Assembly: GCF_954871325.1 (NCBI RefSeq)
Contig: NC_088779.1
Location: 7,566,846-7,630,845, forward strand
Reading direction: 5' to 3'
Source: Gordionus sp. m RMFG-2023
Taxonomy: Eukaryota > Nematomorpha > Gordioida > Chordodea > Parachordodidae
DNA: 64,000 nt
Positions 25,012 to 37,566 of this stretch are shown here, one piece after another; position 1 is the stretch's first letter, and each line of letters starts with the position of its first letter. The translations under genes and the position numbers were made by a program. The notes beneath the pieces are model-generated. The model was not told where the DNA came from, ran no database searches, and saw only the letters and a program-made list of their open reading frames with translations.

Positions 25012-25256
25012 TTAGAGACCTTCAGAGGTACCATTTGCATGGCTCGACCCTGTCTGGATGTTTTTTTTTAAAAAATTATCGGCCCGGATTTTATATTTTC
25101 AGGCCCGACCCTCAGGTCATCCCCGGATTTTTTTAAAATATATTTTATTTTATTTATAACCAATAATGACTATTTAAAATATGCCGCCCGACCCGTGTAT
25201 TTAAAAAAAAATTCCTAGACCCGGTCCGGGTATATTTACCTGCAGGTCTCTGTTTT
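25012..25256. repeat. GGCCCGG-rich MITE, family M
   Basis: Left TTAGAGACCTTCAGAGGTAC and right ACCTGCAGGTCTCTG are inverted. TACCATTTGCATGGC follows the left end. The interior has GGCCCGGATTTT and its complement around an AT core. Confidence 0.7.
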
Positions 25257-25507
25257 AAATAAGTTTTTTATAAAATTAAGTTTTTTAAAAAAAAATCCCT
25301 CTCCTGAAATAAAATTCTGACAATGGTTTGTACCATATCAAATAATTAGAATTTTGAACATGTTGCGATTTTCCAGTAGGTAACAAACCTTTTTTTTTAT
25401 TACCAAAAATTGTAAATAATATACATGATAAAACTATCAAGAAAAATAAAGTCCACAAAACAATCAGTTCCGAATTGGTACGATTGTCATTTATTATCTC
25501 AGACTAT

Positions 25508-25683
25508 ATTAGCGATTCATTCCTTAAATTCCTTTAAAAGTCTCCACATATAGGAGTCAGCTCTAGCGCCATTTTGCACTTTGAACCTCGATTAAATGCA
25601 TTAATGTGCATTCACATAAAGTCTTAAAATACCCCTAAAGCTAACTCCTATGTATAGACACTTTTAATCATCGAATCGCTAAT
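25508..25683. mobile_element. Fold-back MITE with TTAGCGATTC ends
   Basis: TTAGCGATTCATTCCTTAAA at the left pairs with the right end GAATCGCTAA. Internal arms (TCTCCACATATAGGAGT with ACTCCTATGTATAGA) also pair. It is about 176 bp, has no coding, and is unrelated to families K and M. Confidence 0.75.
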
Positions 25684-25694
25684 CTAGTAGTATA

Positions 25695-26125
25695 TATCAA
25701 AGATTTGCATCGGGCCTAATTTTTCAAACTCAGATGACCCTAAATTTTTTAAAAAGTTTGGTCGGCCCTTCCCAAACCCGAAAATTTGTCAGCCCGGCCC
25801 GAATTTATTTATAGAAATTAATTTTTTTAAATTATAATTTAAATTTTTTAAAAATTATTATTATGTCATATCTATTAAAATTAAATATTTTGATTTTACA
25901 TAAAAAATTTAAAATGAAATTGATAAATTTAGATCCCAAATTTTAAAAAAAAAATAGCCCTGACCCAGCCCAAATTGATGTTTTTTTTGAAACCTTAAAA
26001 TATTTTTGCCATAAACAATCAAGATCCTTTTTTTATAAATATTTGTATCTTTTTCCATTTTTTTACACTTATACTTAAGTACAAAATATTTTTTAAATAA
26101 TCTAACCCGGGTTCGAGCTAACAAT
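25695..26125. repeat. GGCCCGG-rich repeat, TIR type 2
   Basis: The left end TTGCATCGGGCCTAATTTTT and the AT-rich middle match the copy at 11036. The right part is altered after about 25970. Confidence 0.55.
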
Positions 26126-26254
26126 ATAAAAAAATTAGAAAAATATAATAGAAAATTATGTTTTTTTTTAAAATTGAAAGTTATAACGAGGTCGGACATG
26201 AAAGCATAAAATTTTAAAAATTATTATCAGTAAAAATTTAATAAGAAAATTTTC

Positions 26255-26264
26255 AAAAAAAAAA
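26255..26264 (-). terminator. Polymerase III terminator of U6
   Basis: Ten consecutive A residues on the plus strand (T on the transcribed sense) directly after the U6 3' end. Confidence 0.8.
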
Positions 26265-26309
26265 TTAGGAACGCTTCACGATTTTGCGTGTCATCCTTGC
26301 GCAGGGGCC

Positions 26310-26341
<32 letters not shown>

Positions 26342-26366
26342 TTATATGTACCGCCGAAGCAGTACA
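26260..26366 (-). ncRNA. U6: U6 spliceosomal snRNA
   Basis: U6 RNA forms the catalytic core of the spliceosome with U2. The minus strand contains the invariant U6 core, including TTGGAACGATACAGAGAAG, then GATTAGCATGGCCCC, TGCGCAAGGATGACACGC and GTGAAGCGTTCC. The ACAGAGA box and AGC triad are intact. The 5' hairpin is GTACTGC-TTCG-GCGGTAC, a perfect 7-bp stem that differs from the usual vertebrate stem by paired changes. A T-run follows directly as a polymerase III terminator, and a TATA box lies at the correct distance upstream. It looks functional and unspliced. Confidence 0.95.
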
Positions 26367-26389
26367 CTACTACGTTGGAATTAGTTAGG

Positions 26390-26397
26390 TATTTATA
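26390..26397 (-). promoter_or_regulatory. U6 TATA box
   Basis: On the minus strand TATAAATA lies 24-31 bp upstream of the inferred U6 start, the spacing expected for type 3 polymerase III promoters. I could not identify a proximal sequence element. Confidence 0.65.
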
Positions 26398-26399
26398 GG

Positions 26400-29300
26400 T
26401 ATAAAATAATAGTTAATGTATATATATAGTGCCTTTCTAAGCTACTTATTTATTTTCTAAAATTTTAATATATATTATAAGGAAATTTATTTTTCCTGTA
26501 TAATTATAGAGCTTAACTTTATAATAAAATGATAATTAAATTAATTAATATTCTAAAATTTAGTTTCTCGACATCTTTATATTTCATAAATTTGTAGCGC
26601 CATCTATTGAGGAGATATATATTTATATTATTATAACTAATTATATAATTTTTCTAAAAATAAAAAATTAAATATTTATATTTTGAAATATAATTGTGCA
26701 GATTAATTTATTTTGATTATAATTATTTGCGTGGCAGTACAATTAAAGCTTAATTTCAAATTATCAATAATAATACATCATTCTTAATCCATAAACAAAT
26801 TATATCTATCAATACTTATAATTTAAAAGCTGAATCATCAATAAATTTATCACAAAATTTGATACAATGATCTATTGAATTCTTGTTGAACAATATGGTC
26901 CAATCTTATCCAATAAGTATTACACTACAAAACTCATCTAATTCATAATGAAAGCTTAATACCTTTCTTTGGGAAAACCTTATAGCTTGTGACGCTTTCT
27001 GTACCCTCTAACATGAATTCAATATTTTTAATTTGGATTAAGATCATGATAAGGATATCAATAAAAAAAACAATTATTGGAGCAACTTTGTGCAGCTATA
27101 ACAACTGATCTATCCATCCATCCATAACAGTCTTGCTAAAAGCATCCCACCTTACACAGTTTTTCTCAGTCTTGATATTTTATCAATTAAATATTATAAT
27201 CACATGTCAATTAATATTTAAAGTTTCATCTGAAGATTTTAATAGTATAATAAAATTTATGTCTTCAAGATCTTTGGCTTAACCTAAAGTTCCATCCTGT
27301 TTAATCAATTTCTCAAATATAACAATCTTCAGTCAGCTATCTTACCTTTATTTAGGAACTGTGCTTTATATGTCTGAAAAGGAAATATGATAGCATCAGA
27401 CTATTGAGTCTATAAGAGTTTAAATGCTCTTCGAAATAAAAAATCTTCAAAGTTTGATTTCTGAATATTTTTTTGAGAATGAAATACCTAAAATTCTATT
27501 GTAAAAAATCTTTTATGATTTATGCACAAAATATTTTAGTAATGAAATCATATATTAAAAAAATTTGCTTTTTTAAAAAAATAACCAATTTCATTATCTT
27601 TATATTTGCTTAAATTTTTTAGAAAAAAAAATCTTTAAACTCTAGTTTCATTATTTTATAGAATAGACTCTTGCCTTAATGACACATTGATTTATTAAAG
27701 TAATCTGTAACAAGTCTGGTGTACCAGGATATATAGGTTGTTTTACTTTATTAACATTAATTTTTTTAAATTTATTAAACAAATATTATGACAAATTTGC
27801 ATTAATTCATGATTTAATAAGACATTCAAATTTTCTTTTATAAATAAAATATCAAACTGAAAAAATTTTATTTTGATATTTTACACTCATCTTACATGAT
27901 TAAAATAAAAAATAGTATTTATAAATCTTGGTATATTAAGCTTTTTAGACCATGTATCTATCTAGATAAATATAAAAGTATCATAACAACTCTGGTGTAT
28001 CGGATATATAGGTTGTAATTTACTTTATTATTAGCATTAATTTTTTTTAAAGTTATTAAATGAATATTATGAAGATAAATTGCATGAAGGTTAATTTATA
28101 TAATGAAATATTATATTTTTAATAGTATAAGATTTTAATAAAAACCTAATTAATGATTAAACATATATTCAACTAAGATATGCATGTAATATATTTGAAA
28201 AATTTCAATCTGGGTTATAAATTGTGGTCCATACTATATTACTCATAAACTGTTCTAATGTAGAAAAATCTTTTAGTTCTAAATTATATCTTAATTCCTA
28301 TTAAATAAAAATATATTAAATAATAAAATCAACAATTTTAAAATTACCATTTTTTCCATTAGATAAAAAAAATACGTAAAAAAAAAATTTTATTTAAAAA
28401 ATTTATTAAATAATAAAACAATATTTTTTCCATTAGAAAAAAAAATAAGCGTGTTAAATAAAAAAATAAAATAACTTTATATGACACCATTTATTGCTGT
28501 TATATAAAGGCGTTCCCTACATTTAGGGTTTCCAGATGCTGCTTAGTGGATAAGTGGAAAAATTTTTAATGTATTTTAAATATTGCATTAAAATAATTTT
28601 AATACACCCATTTATTTTTATAGCATTTATATTAACATTTAATAATTAAAATCGAATTAAATTCATAACCTATAAATTATATTTTTATTCCATTTACATT
28701 AATATTAAACAATTAAAATCGAACTAAATTCATAACCTACAGATCATATTTTTTTTTGATATTTTTCACTAGGACATATTTGGTCTTTTCCCTAAAAGTT
28801 TACAGAAATCTTGGCATAAAACGATTTAAAATTGTATTGCGTGCATATAATCGTTTTTATAGGTTCCATCGACAATATTCCTCTCATTTGTCCATTGATT
28901 AAAGAAAAGAATCTAAACGTGATATTAAGAGCACTAGCCATAAACTCATATATATACCAGAGATAACCTTGGCATTATGAGCTGTTACAGCGAAGATGCT
29001 TGCTGTAATTAGCAGATCACTATGTTTTTAAAAGATTGGAATATCAGAAATATTTGACCCATTTTTGGTGAAGAGGAAGTTTTGTATAAAAAATATCTCA
29101 TTTTATTTGTAATAAATGATTTCAAGTTACAAAATTCGTCAAACCTCAATGACTCATAAAAGATATTCCAAAGGCCGTCTCCCACGGATACAAAAATAAA
29201 CCTAATATCATAATCTTTTAAAAGGACCCCTAAAGCCTATTTATGCTCAAGCAACAATAGAAGACCCGATCGTATTAGCCTAATACATTGGTCTGGTCTT

Positions 29301-30599
29301 AAGTTGCTTGGGATTACACAAGCATTATTTTTTCGGCACAATTCAGCATAAATTTCTCAGAAATTAGCTCGGTAGTACTCTTGAAAATAAATATATATTC
29401 AGACATCGCTAGCGTAATTTTTATCCCACTTGTCACCAACGTTTGGTATTTTTGGTGAGATATTCCTTAAATTTCCTTCATTATAAGGCAAATAAGTGGT
29501 GATGGTAATGAAGACTTCTATTTCAAACGAGCTGTTATGATAGCTATTCATCAAAATATTTGCATTGTTATTTATAGTCCCATATAGCAGGCAAGTAAGC
29601 CAGTCTCTTATTTATTTTTAATTTAACAATAATAAATTGCTTTAAAAATTAGTTACCGAATAATTATATGGTTGACTTTTTCCAAGTTGATGAAACACAG
29701 AGGTGAACATTTTTGTTTCTTTGAATTTTTCCATCAATTACCTTGCTGCATATATATAGCATTAAAGTTGATCATTTATATTAAAATATTTTTTAATATT
29801 ATTTCTAATAGTTCTAAGGTGCCTGATTCATAAAATTTAAGCCGAGCATCTACCAGAAACTTTTGATTACCTTTATTTTTATAGATAAGGACCAAATAAG
29901 AAAAAACTCTCCATCCATCACTTTAACATCTCATCAGTCCTTTTTAGTATCTTGTTGATCACATCCATTTCAAATTCATTTCATATTGGCTTATTTTTTT
30001 TAAACTTTCATGAAAGTGTTATATCAAATATCATCAATGCTTTGCTTCATTTTTATGAATATCGATCACTTTTTATCTTTTTATAATCTCTAACCTACTT
30101 TTGTAAATTGGCAAGGGGAAACCAATGATATATGAAACTTTCTTTTTTATCAATTACAATTTTTATCATTTTTAACTCCATATACAATACATACTAGTAT
30201 TTATTTCGCTATATTGATATCATCATACCTATTATTTTAATTGTTATTAATAGATTATATCCATACGATTTAAGAAAATTTTTATCATCAAATATATGCA
30301 ATCCAAACCTTTAGGGTTGAAGTATTTTATATGCTACTTAAAAATTATCATTGTTCGACATGACAAATATTTTAGCACATCATATTTTTTTTTGTAAGAC
30401 AACACTATTATTAGGGTTTACAAAAATAATTTATTCATTACTTGGAGAGAGAAGCAGGAAAATCCCGGACAAATTCACATTGTAAATACCCTTTTTAGCT
30501 AATAGAAATTACTTATAATACCCCCCCCCCCCCCAAAAAAAAATGAATATGTCATTAATAAACAATATTAATATTTTGAATAGATTCTCAGAAAAGTGT
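26400..30599. other. Long non-genic AT-rich tract with local duplications
   Basis: No gene recognised. A segment around 27710-27800 (CTGGTGTACCAGGATATATA) recurs at about 27985-28080, and a 70-bp unit is tandemly duplicated at about 28615-28745 (AATCGAATTAAATTCATAAC). The part at 28.9-29.6 kb is slightly less AT-rich and may be decayed coding sequence, but frames are broken throughout. A C14 run lies at about 30520. Confidence 0.4.
28615..28745. repeat. Imperfect tandem duplication, unit about 70 bp
   Basis: Two adjacent copies share ATTAAAATCGAA(T/C)TAAATTCATAACCTA and a preceding TTTACATTAA-type block. Confidence 0.6.
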
Positions 30600-32036
30600 A
30601 ATAAAAAAATTTGTAATCCAGAGAGAAGTCTTAAAGAGTCGCCCTAAAATCCTACAAACACGAACATTGTGTAGGAGCGGGTGGGGGGGCAAAAATCTCT
30701 TTTATAAACCTGGATACTCATGTATCACTAAAAATGAGATTGCCTGTCTGCCAACCACTCAACTCAAAGTTTCCGCTTCCTTCATTTTATTATCATTTCT
30801 GTATCCCTGTTCTTACATCGATGGTTTTTTTCCATGTTTTCAATATGTCAATTCCATTTTCTCTTTCTCCATTATTCATTATGCTGACTTCTAAATATTC
30901 TCATTTGTTAGATCTAATCTCATAAACTTCCATCCCCATCCAACTATTTTTAACTAGTTTGTCTTAAGTTTCCCTTAGGCATTCCAATTTCTTCCAACAT
31001 AGTCCATTTTTTTATTCATCGGTCATTCGACTTATATTAGACATGTTTAAACTATATTGGCCTATTTCTTTTAAACGCATTATCTAAATCCTAATTTACT
31101 ATTTATTGTCATCATGTATTATACAACATATTACACATCATACATAGACTATTGCTTTCAAATTTTAAGAGAGAACTATATCTATCCGAATCGATGCTAC
31201 CTCCATTAATTTCTTTTAGTCCAGTTACTTATCACCACCAGTGAGTAGATATCTATATCTAAGCTCAGTACACCATCTTAGCATTTTTTCTATTTAATTT
31301 AAAATAATGTTCTGGTACAATGAAGCCATTCTGCATTCATACCTTTTTTGATTATATGGTGCCATGTTTCCAAACTAAATACTTTTAACTTATTTTCGAT
31401 AACAGGTGCATTGTATGTAATTCCTAAAAATAATTTTTTTACATACTCCATATGACCAAGTAATTTTCTCTCCCACCATAATCTTTCTATTTAAATTACC
31501 TCTTTCATTTTTCCCAACATCATTTTTAGCCTTTATCTTTTTATTTATCCTGCAACATAATTTATTTTCAGCATTAATAAAATATTAATGATTCACAAGA
31601 TTACAAGAATCCCTTCATATATCTTCAAAGGACTAAAGAAATATCCCTGATATATCCCTGCCTATATTTTAGAACATTTACTATCTCCATCAGATTCAGA
31701 TCACTCTACCAGTCATTCATATTACATTAAGATTGTTTCACAAGGCCCTCTGCCAAATGCTTTCTCCAGTTTAAAAATCCATATCAAAGCTTTTCCCCTA
31801 ATTGATATTTTACCTGAACTTGTTTTATCACAGAAAATGCATTTTAATTAGATCTTTTCCAAGGCGTGAAACCAAACTTAACGGCATGATTTTAATTAAA
31901 TCCAAATTGATTTCTTTAACTTTCTCACAAAACTTTATTATATTTACCATATTTAATTCTCAGTATGATGATCCACAATGTAGTCTTTGTATACCGAAAT
32001 CAACGTCTTCTTGAGAACAACCTATGTTTAATCCCC
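30600..32036 (-). pseudogene. Decayed non-LTR retrotransposon (LINE) reverse transcriptase
   Basis: On the minus strand, around 31900-31730, fragments read VKFGFTPWKRSN, NAFSVIKQVQVKYQL and, a little later, IFKLEKAFGRGPCETIL. This order matches the finger/palm part of LINE reverse transcriptases (F-G-F-P-G-..., then DLEKAFDRVP). Further on, AGIYQGYFFSPL resembles the (V)xQGxxLSPxLF motif. More than a dozen stops and frame changes interrupt it, so it is long dead. Weak coding-like pieces continue to about 30.7 kb and, beyond the hAT insertion at 32037, to about 33.0 kb. The exact clade cannot be told. Confidence 0.65.
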
Positions 32037-32608
32037 AAACGAGGAGGGGGGGGGGGGGTAGGAACAGTTTGCATCTAATTTTTATTGAGGAGGAAGGGGG
32101 TACTTATAAGGGAGGTAGGATAGATTTATTGGGGGGTTGGGGTTATCTATTAAATTTTTAGATAAAATTGGACAAAATATATTACTGTAAAAATTAATAC
32201 TTTTATTATAGACCTATTAAAATACAATGATATTGCTAATCAACGACCAAATATATATATTGCAAACAATCATAGACATTATTTTCCAAATGCCCTTTTC
32301 TCGGCAAACTCATATTCATGCCAAACAATATGCTATAATAATGCGCTCATTGTAAATGAGGGCGTTTTTAATTGAATTCATAAAATAACTCTTTTATATT
32401 TACAATATTTTGACAGTTGGTAGTATAGCTAAAATAATTAAAGTTATTCTTTTTAAAATTTATGAAAGTAGTACCAGTATAATTAAAAAGGTGTAATTAA
32501 TAATGAGAAAACAACATCGCCGAAGACGTAGAAATTTTTTTAAAAGGGTAGGCATAGGTTTTTGATGGGGGTTTGCACCCAGTGAAAATCCTGTCATGTA
32601 GGCTTTGC
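32037..32608. mobile_element. Small hAT, family D, inverted copy
   Basis: Reverse-complement relative of the element at 2778-3321. It shares GTAGGAACAGTTTGCATC at the left and CAGTGAAAATCCTGTCATGT at the right. The flanks TAATCCCC (32029-32036) and TAATCCCT (32609-32616) form a near-perfect 8-bp duplication. The ends are eroded and a G-run sits near the left end. It probably landed in the older LINE. Confidence 0.75.
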
Positions 32609-34720
32609 TAATCCCTATAATTCTCAAAATTATTTTTAATCTATGCCCCCCCTCCTAAATTAGCTTGCATTACTGAAAGATATATAGGAGAAAATTATTC
32701 CTACATCACATTATGCCAATCCTCTTAACAATAGAACTGAATTTTGTAAGCCTTTCTATTCCTTGACCTCAGAAAAGCTGTAGCATATGTCGCTACTCAT
32801 ATTCTTTAAAAAAATTTATTCTCTTCTCTTCGAAACTTACAGTTTAAACCTCTTCCATTTTTCCATTTCAGATAATTAACTCATTTCTTATTTAGGAACT
32901 TTATCATATGTTTCTAATCATTTTTAATTCCTTATTATTCCTTTGCCGTTATCCTATAATTTTTACACCATCTACCCTATTATAGTTCTAAAAAATTCCT
33001 CCTTCCTTTATCATTCTTTAGCCCTTCTAAACAAATTCTTGCCTCTTAGCTGCTGCTTTATTTTCAAATATTCTAGCGGGGCTTGAGCTTCTGCTTTGCA
33101 ATTAAACAATTATTTCTTTGTGATAATTTATTACATTAAAATAATTTCCCTGAAGTTTCCTATTATCACTGCATATGTAGTGAGGTTTTTAGATAAAAAG
33201 TATTCCTAATTGTTAAATTAAATGCCTTAGTAAATTTAATCATCCAACCTTTCTCTATTTATTCTGACCACTAAGCATCAACAAAAATTTAATCCTTTAA
33301 ACATTATCATGTTTTAAATGAATCAGATGATTTGATTATAAAAATAGTATAGTCGGTTTTTCTACTGATTTTATTATCCAGAAAATGTGTCAAATTTTTT
33401 TCTCATAGCTAACGCTAGTGTAATCTAATTTATAGAACTTTATATGATAATAAAATATATATAGGCAAGTTTAATTATTGTTTCATTTATTTAACTAAGT
33501 ATTAGGGATGAAAAAAGAACAACCTGGTGTAATTTTTACCTAAGAAGAGAGTTCGAGGTAAACTTTCGTGCTTATAGGTGGACATTCTATTCTATCTTTT
33601 ATAGGCAGTTCACATTGATTTCTGAGTAAATACATTGTTTCCAGCATTGCAGTGGGGCTACGCTCGATTAGCATAAGTAGGTTTAGTTCAAAGAAAAGTA
33701 TTATTTATAAACGCGCCTAAATTAATATAAATTAACTTACTAGACCTCTAAATTATAAAAAACCATTGACTGCGATGTCTGTGTCGAACATATTGAATAA
33801 AAGAATGAACTTGGTTTAATATACTTAAAGATAATTTCTATGGTCATTTTGTATGAAATTTTAAGAATATAAATTATTATTCAACTATTATGAAAAGAAT
33901 ATATTAATACCAGTCCATTTTTATCATTATGGCGGAGCCAAATCATGGAACTCATATCTTAGCAAAATTAATGATGAATGCAAGCCTATACCTCTTAACA
34001 ATAGTAAGTCAAAACATTCAATGCATCCTGATCTACAGGAAATCACGTGCCCTGAACATTAGAATTACAGCAAGTTTTAGAAAATAGTGTCTGCCCGACT
34101 CTCAAACTATCATTTAAATAAATGATGGTTGCAAATAAAATATTGAGGCACAAAAATATATATGAAATATGATATAATCGACCTGGGTTACGATGATGCC
34201 AAACTTGATATGAAATTTCATTTGACCTATATTTAATGTAAATAATATTACTTGAAAAATGAAATATATTTGAATACAACAATACTACATTGTTTATTTT
34301 GAATTATTTATATTACAAAAAAATTGATAAGTTAAACAATCCTTCAATAAATATAAATACATCATAATGCTACAACCAAAATAAGATATATAATTTAATG
34401 GTATTTGATATCAACAGATATAATATAAATTAATTGCTAAGTCTTTTTTAAAGTTAATAGCTATAGAATTTCTATAGAAAATTAAGTTTTCTTTAGATTA
34501 AAATAGAAATTAAGCAGTGTCGCTAAAGTAACGCGATATTTTAGATTGTGTTTTTCTAAAATTATTTTGTTGAAAAGAAGTTTTACACTACTTTTAAATT
34601 ATAAAAGTTGATTTAATGTTATATTATAATTTAAAAAAATATAATTTATAATTTTGAAATTTATACATTTTGAATTGCCATTTTTTTAATATTATAAATC
34701 AAATCGACCATCTGATCAAA
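32609..34720. other. Non-genic tract
   Basis: The first few hundred bases may continue the decayed LINE. The rest shows no convincing gene. A 52-codon frame at 33931-34089 is discussed among rejected items. Confidence 0.35.
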
Positions 34721-35093
34721 CTGTGGCGTATCCAATATTTACCTATAAGGGGAAAAAACTATTAGATCAATTTTTCCCTCATAAATTTTTATGTAGATCT
34801 TTAATCCATTTATCATTGGCTCTTGATTTAGATTTTTATAAAAATAATTTTGGGTTTTCATTTTTTTAAAATTGAAATCCTTTTTTAAAGTCGTTATTTT
34901 AAAAGGTTATTAACTTTTACTAATTTTTCTTTCAAAAACTTATTTATAATGAAATATTGTATGCATTTTGGGGGGAGAGGGGGGTAAGGGTTTGTAGGGG
35001 AAAAATTTTTATTAGCTTAAAATGATATTTACGAGAACAGACAAATTTGCAATTGGGAATTTCCGTCTCCCATTCTCATTGGTTACGCGTCTG
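34721..35093. mobile_element. Short non-autonomous hAT
   Basis: Ends CTGTGGCGTATCCA (34721) and TGGTTACGCGTCTG (ending 35093) are imperfect inverted repeats of the GGCGTAGCCA type. The flanks TGATCAAA and CGATCAAA match in 7 of 8 positions. A G-run tract (about 34972-34985) lies inside. It has no reading frame. Confidence 0.7.
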
Positions 35094-37079
35094 CGATCAA
35101 AATAAATTAATAATATGGCCGATAACAAAATAGACTAGATACATAGTAGTGATGTGATAAAATTTTCCATTTCCAAAATATTAATACTTTATTATATTAA
35201 ACTAAATAAAAAAAATTTGTATTTATAATTTTTTTTAAAAATTTTCCATAGTTGGTAATATATATATATTTTTTTGTTTGAATCCCGAATATTAAATAAT
35301 ATTTTGCGTCAAAGCTATCAACATGTATCGATTATTTCGCTACTTTCTGTAAAAATATTATATAAGGGGACGTTCTAATTTTTAAAGTAGCATTCGGCAA
35401 CACAGAAATTAGTATATTATAGATAGGTAGGAATACCTATAAAGTATTATTTTAACGTAGCATAAGTTTGATTATTTTTATTTATCCCCCATTTTTAGCT
35501 CTCTTAAAATGAACTACAAGTTTTTTGAATTATTGTTAAATTAAGCAAATTTTTTAATAAATTATTATTTCAATATTATGATAAAATTGGTTAACTACTA
35601 ATTTTAGTGATGCATCCTCAATGGGCCAATTGGATAACCTTTACATTTAACGACAACATTTGCAGCTAATTTTACTGAGCTAGTACCGGTTATTTCTTTT
35701 TAAAACTTGAGAGTGTCATGCCATTAATCTTATAACTAACGAACGAACCACTTTCTGTTAGCAGATATTCAAAATAATTTTAATATTATATACCTTATTT
35801 TTTGGCAATTTCAAAGTTTAAAATTTTTATGATTAGAACTAGTGTTTTTGTTTTAATATTAATTTTTGGTTTATAATACCTCGCACAATTTATATATAAT
35901 TGATAATTACATTTGGTATTAATTTCAATAAATGATTATTTTAGTGTATATATAATATATATATAAATATATATAAAGATTCATCTATTTCCCAATAAAT
36001 CTATCAGCTGGCTACGGCCTTTTATCGTATCGTATACAACAATGCGCTTGGTTTATGGTAAAGCTTTTCATTTAAAAAAGATCGCATGTTAATCATAATT
36101 AGTAAAAATTTTCACCAAACTAATACATCTGTCTAAATTTCTCTGATTGAAATATAAAAGGGGAAATATATATATATAATTAAATTTCATTTTCCTATTA
36201 TTTTGCTTTCCGAAAACGGACATATGTTTTGAGGAGAATTACATACAGGAGATAGTATACTATAAATGAATACAAAAAATATACCTTTTTTAAAAATTAA
36301 ATTATGATCTTGGGTCACTTCTATCATCTGGCGAATAATGGTTTTTTTTTAAAAAAAAATATATATACACAAATATAAATAAATCTGTTTAAATTTTGCT
36401 TGCCTTCAATTAATAACATTACATAAAAAAATTTTAATTTTTAATATAATGTCCGTTGTTTGGTTTGATTTCAGTTAGTCTCTTAAAAATAAAATTGTAT
36501 TAATGTATACAGCTGCGTGATTAATTCTTAGATGCTTCAAGCTTTCCCCTCCTGTTTAAAAATATTTAAAAAAAAAAAATTAAGCTGCCTTAATAATTAT
36601 TTATTATCCTAATAATAAAATTAAAATAATATATATATATTTTATTTAAAAAAAAATTTTTTTAAATTTATTATTTCAAAAAAAAATGTCGAAAGATGTT
36701 TTATAACAGATTTCCTAGTTACCAGATGCGGTTTCGTTTAAAATAGAGATTTACTACATTAATATAACAAGCAGCAGGTTTTAGTGTACACCTTTAATTC
36801 CTGCCTGGTGCCAAATTTTTTTGGGGAAATTGTGTAAAAATATGTCAATACCTTTTTTATAATGGTTAGAATTTAAAATAATTAACTAAGAGGTAATTTT
36901 TTTTATAAAAAAATATGGAAATGGAAATATATATTTTTTATAAGAGATTTAAATAGCCTTTTAAAAATGATAATCTAATGGCCAATTGATTTTTGAATCT
37001 AAATCTTGGTACGAGAGATAAATTCTCCTATATAATATTCCGAGAAACGCAATAGAAGCATTGCATAGTTTAAAATATA
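35094..37079. other. AT-rich tract, no gene seen
   Basis: Simple (TA)n runs near 35945-35995 and 36165-36180. No transposon ends or coding frames were recognised. Confidence 0.35.
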
Positions 37080-37566
37080 TTTTCGAGTTTTTTTAAAATA
37101 ATATATCAAACCTACTATATATTTTGGCGGCAACATTGCCAATAAGCTTAAGCACAAATGAAAGACCTTTATCTTCATTAAGGAAGAATAAAAACCTATC
37201 TTATAGGAGTACCATGTCAGAAAATACGTTAAATGGTTTAGTCTTACTTAATATTCATCGAGATTTAATCCCAAGCAGTGAACAAATTATTCGAAAATTT
37301 GCGGAATCACAAAATAGATTAAATTTTCACTTATGAACCATATTTTATTCAACATAATAAGCATATTTTAATCCAATATTTATTGTTTATTTAAATTTAT
37401 CTATAAATTCTTTAAACCCTATTTTTTTTAATGTCCGAAATTGTTATCCTTTAAAATAGGATTGGTTATAATAAATTTCATATAATCAGTTTTAATAAAA
37501 AAATTTAATGTTCTAAAAAAAATTTACCTCCATCCCCCACAAAAAAAAATCATGGCTACACGCCTG
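37080..37566 (+). mobile_element. hAT 3' fragment with terminal repeat
   Basis: Ends with TCATGGCTACACGCCTG (37550-37566), the reverse complement of a CAGGCGTGTAGCCA terminus. It includes the C-terminal coding remnant at 37116-37336. I could not find the matching left end, so the element is truncated or its left part is unrecognisable. Confidence 0.6.
37116..37336 (+). pseudogene. hAT transposase C-terminal dimerisation region, fragment
   Basis: The frame reads LPISLSTNERPLSSLRKNKN, then YRSTMSENTLNGLVLLNIHR and a final RKFAESQNRLNFHL before the stop. This is the hAT dimerisation segment typical of ZMYM/TTF-type hAT transposases (LPVSTAxxERSFSxLRRIKxxLRSTMxxxRLNGLxLLNIHRD). The rest of the transposase is missing. 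It is closely similar to the minus-strand fragment at 53316-53450, so one family has left both. Confidence 0.8.

Noticed and set aside
28900-29620. A less AT-rich island that might be a gene
   Set aside because: All six frames are broken by stops and no family motif could be read. At most it is a decayed mobile-element fragment.
33931-34089. A 52-codon plus-strand frame starting MAEPNHGTHILAK with a hydrophobic middle
   Set aside because: It looked like a receptor fragment, but it is short, lacks convincing neighbouring exons and has no conserved motif. The overlapping opposite-strand frame is equally open.
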